From assembly GCA_948099385.1 (NCBI GenBank), contig CANUEZ040000180.1, positions 4,003,501 through 4,067,500 on the forward strand: a DNA stretch of 64,000 bases, written 5' to 3'. A program made the position numbers and the translations under genes. How positions within the stretch are numbered: the first letter of the stretch is position 1; each line of letters opens with the position of its first letter. Source of the stretch: Fasciola hepatica (taxonomy: Eukaryota > Platyhelminthes > Trematoda > Plagiorchiida > Fasciolidae). The notes under the pieces are model-generated. The model had not been told where the DNA came from. It made no database searches and saw only the letters and a list, made by a program, of their open reading frames with translations. This document shows positions 63,560 through 64,000 of the stretch, one piece after another.

Positions 63560-63576
63560 AGGATTATTCAGCGTGA
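63560..63576 (+). CDS. candidate terminal exon of gene B (second option, EDYSA stop)
   Basis: AATTTTCTCTTCAATTTAG, a very strong acceptor, precedes AG GAT TAT TCA GCG TGA. After the G of the 61280 exon it reads Glu-Asp-Tyr-Ser-Ala-stop in phase 1, in keeping with the acidic, Tyr-containing end. No AATAAA follows closely. It competes with the 63041 exon; both could be used alternatively. Confidence 0.35.
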
Positions 63577-63896
63577 TATGTTTGCATAATACCTAAAGCC
63601 ATCAGAAGGTATGATAATTCAGTGGCAGGCCACTTCAGTACTCTGCAAAACCGCTATCACTAACCGCAGTCCCCTCTGAAATTCTACGCGCACAATGAGA
63701 CGACACATTGCTTTTCAAAACCTGAAGTGTTTGCTACTGATTTGTTTTCCCGCTTTGCGTTCATGCACAACTATTCATTCTCACGTGATCAAACATTTAC
63801 CCACAGATACTGAGTATCAAGGTACGTCAAATATGAAGCCAGATTAGGCTTTGTGGTCAGTCGTGTGTATGGTCCTGCAAATGAAATGGTTTTCAC

Positions 63897-63991
63897 TCGA
63901 CCGTTGTTAGTTGTATCATACAAATGGAAAACAAAATGAAGTTGTTCTAATGATGACCACTCTTTGCCTTCGGTTTGACATCGATAATTCA
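63897..63991 (-). CDS. EF-hand-like exon, possibly a Naked cuticle homologue (partial gene)
   Basis: The - strand reads YRCQTEGKEWSSLEQ then LHFVFHLYDTTNNGRV. The FxLYDxxxxGxV core with a partial EF-hand loop (D..NNG.V) resembles the single EF-hand of Naked cuticle proteins (EWxFTLYDFDxxGKVT), Wnt-pathway regulators that bind Dishevelled. The acceptor CTGTAG lies at 63992-63997 and a plausible GTGAAA donor starts at 63896; the open frame beyond it (to 63789) is probably intron. The rest of the gene would lie past 64000 (5') and to the left (3'). The assignment is by remembered family pattern only. Confidence 0.38.
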
Positions 63992-64000
63992 CTACAGTAA

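Noticed and set aside
1..64000. CRISPR arrays, operons, bacterial promoters or ribosome binding sites
   Set aside because: The window is eukaryotic; no regularly spaced direct repeats or compact gene strings are present.

Overview
This is eukaryotic (metazoan) DNA with no bacterial gene layout. It has AT-rich introns, GT-AG splice signals, (AT)n tracts, tRNA-derived SINE-like repeats and many decayed APE/RT LINE retrotransposons of the kind common in digenean flukes. Together with micro-exon genes (MEGs), a gene architecture best known from schistosomes and other flatworms, this suggests a trematode. GC looks nearer 40% than the roughly 35% of Schistosoma, and introns are 2-4 kb, so a larger-genome fluke is possible. 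The species is inferred, not proven.

The central content is two candidate micro-exon genes in tandem on the + strand. Gene B is the clearer. It has a signal-peptide exon (21239/21272-21350) ending in phase 1. A train of tiny symmetric exons of mostly 12 or 15 nt follows over about 30-40 kb. Each sits between a (mostly pyrimidine-rich) AG and GTAAGT/GTGAGT, and each has the form 2 nt + whole codons + 1 nt. Best-supported are 25834, 28788, 30014, 30786, 32544, 33274, 34405/34408, 38398, 40919, 44305, 48015 and 51491. Ten of these twelve have Tyr or Cys as the last whole codon (SYY, YPPY, GCY, RPCC, YSPY, SSY, RSAY, CYY, PGPY, EEDY). The 3' part turns acidic (EEDY at 51.5 kb, a Glu/Asp exon at 53.3 kb, EEYEPE at 61.28 kb), with competing terminal exons at 63.04 kb and 63.56 kb. 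The predicted product is a small secreted protein built from interchangeable 3-5 residue modules.

Gene A lies upstream. It has Cys/aromatic micro-exons of the same phase at 2322, 2777, 3196 and perhaps 4782, with a signal-peptide-like ORF at 1831. At 18.0-19.2 kb a 68-nt exon (phase 1 to 0), a 33-nt exon (phase 0) and a short terminal exon (stop at 19159) join in frame. Whether these two parts are one gene cannot be settled from sequence alone.

The remaining DNA is intronic or intergenic. Decayed LINE pieces lie on the - strand at 9.5, 13.9, 16.3-17.3, 35.4-36.9 and 57.8-61.0 kb, and on the + strand at 23.3-24.7 kb. The 57.8-61.0 kb element is nearly complete but frame-broken. A tRNA-related repeat family occurs at 19.7, 22.6, 50.4 (-) and 50.7 kb, with other tRNA-like pieces at 14.2 and 29.7 kb. 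At the right edge a - strand exon encodes an EF-hand-like segment resembling Naked cuticle, suggesting a convergent neighbouring gene.
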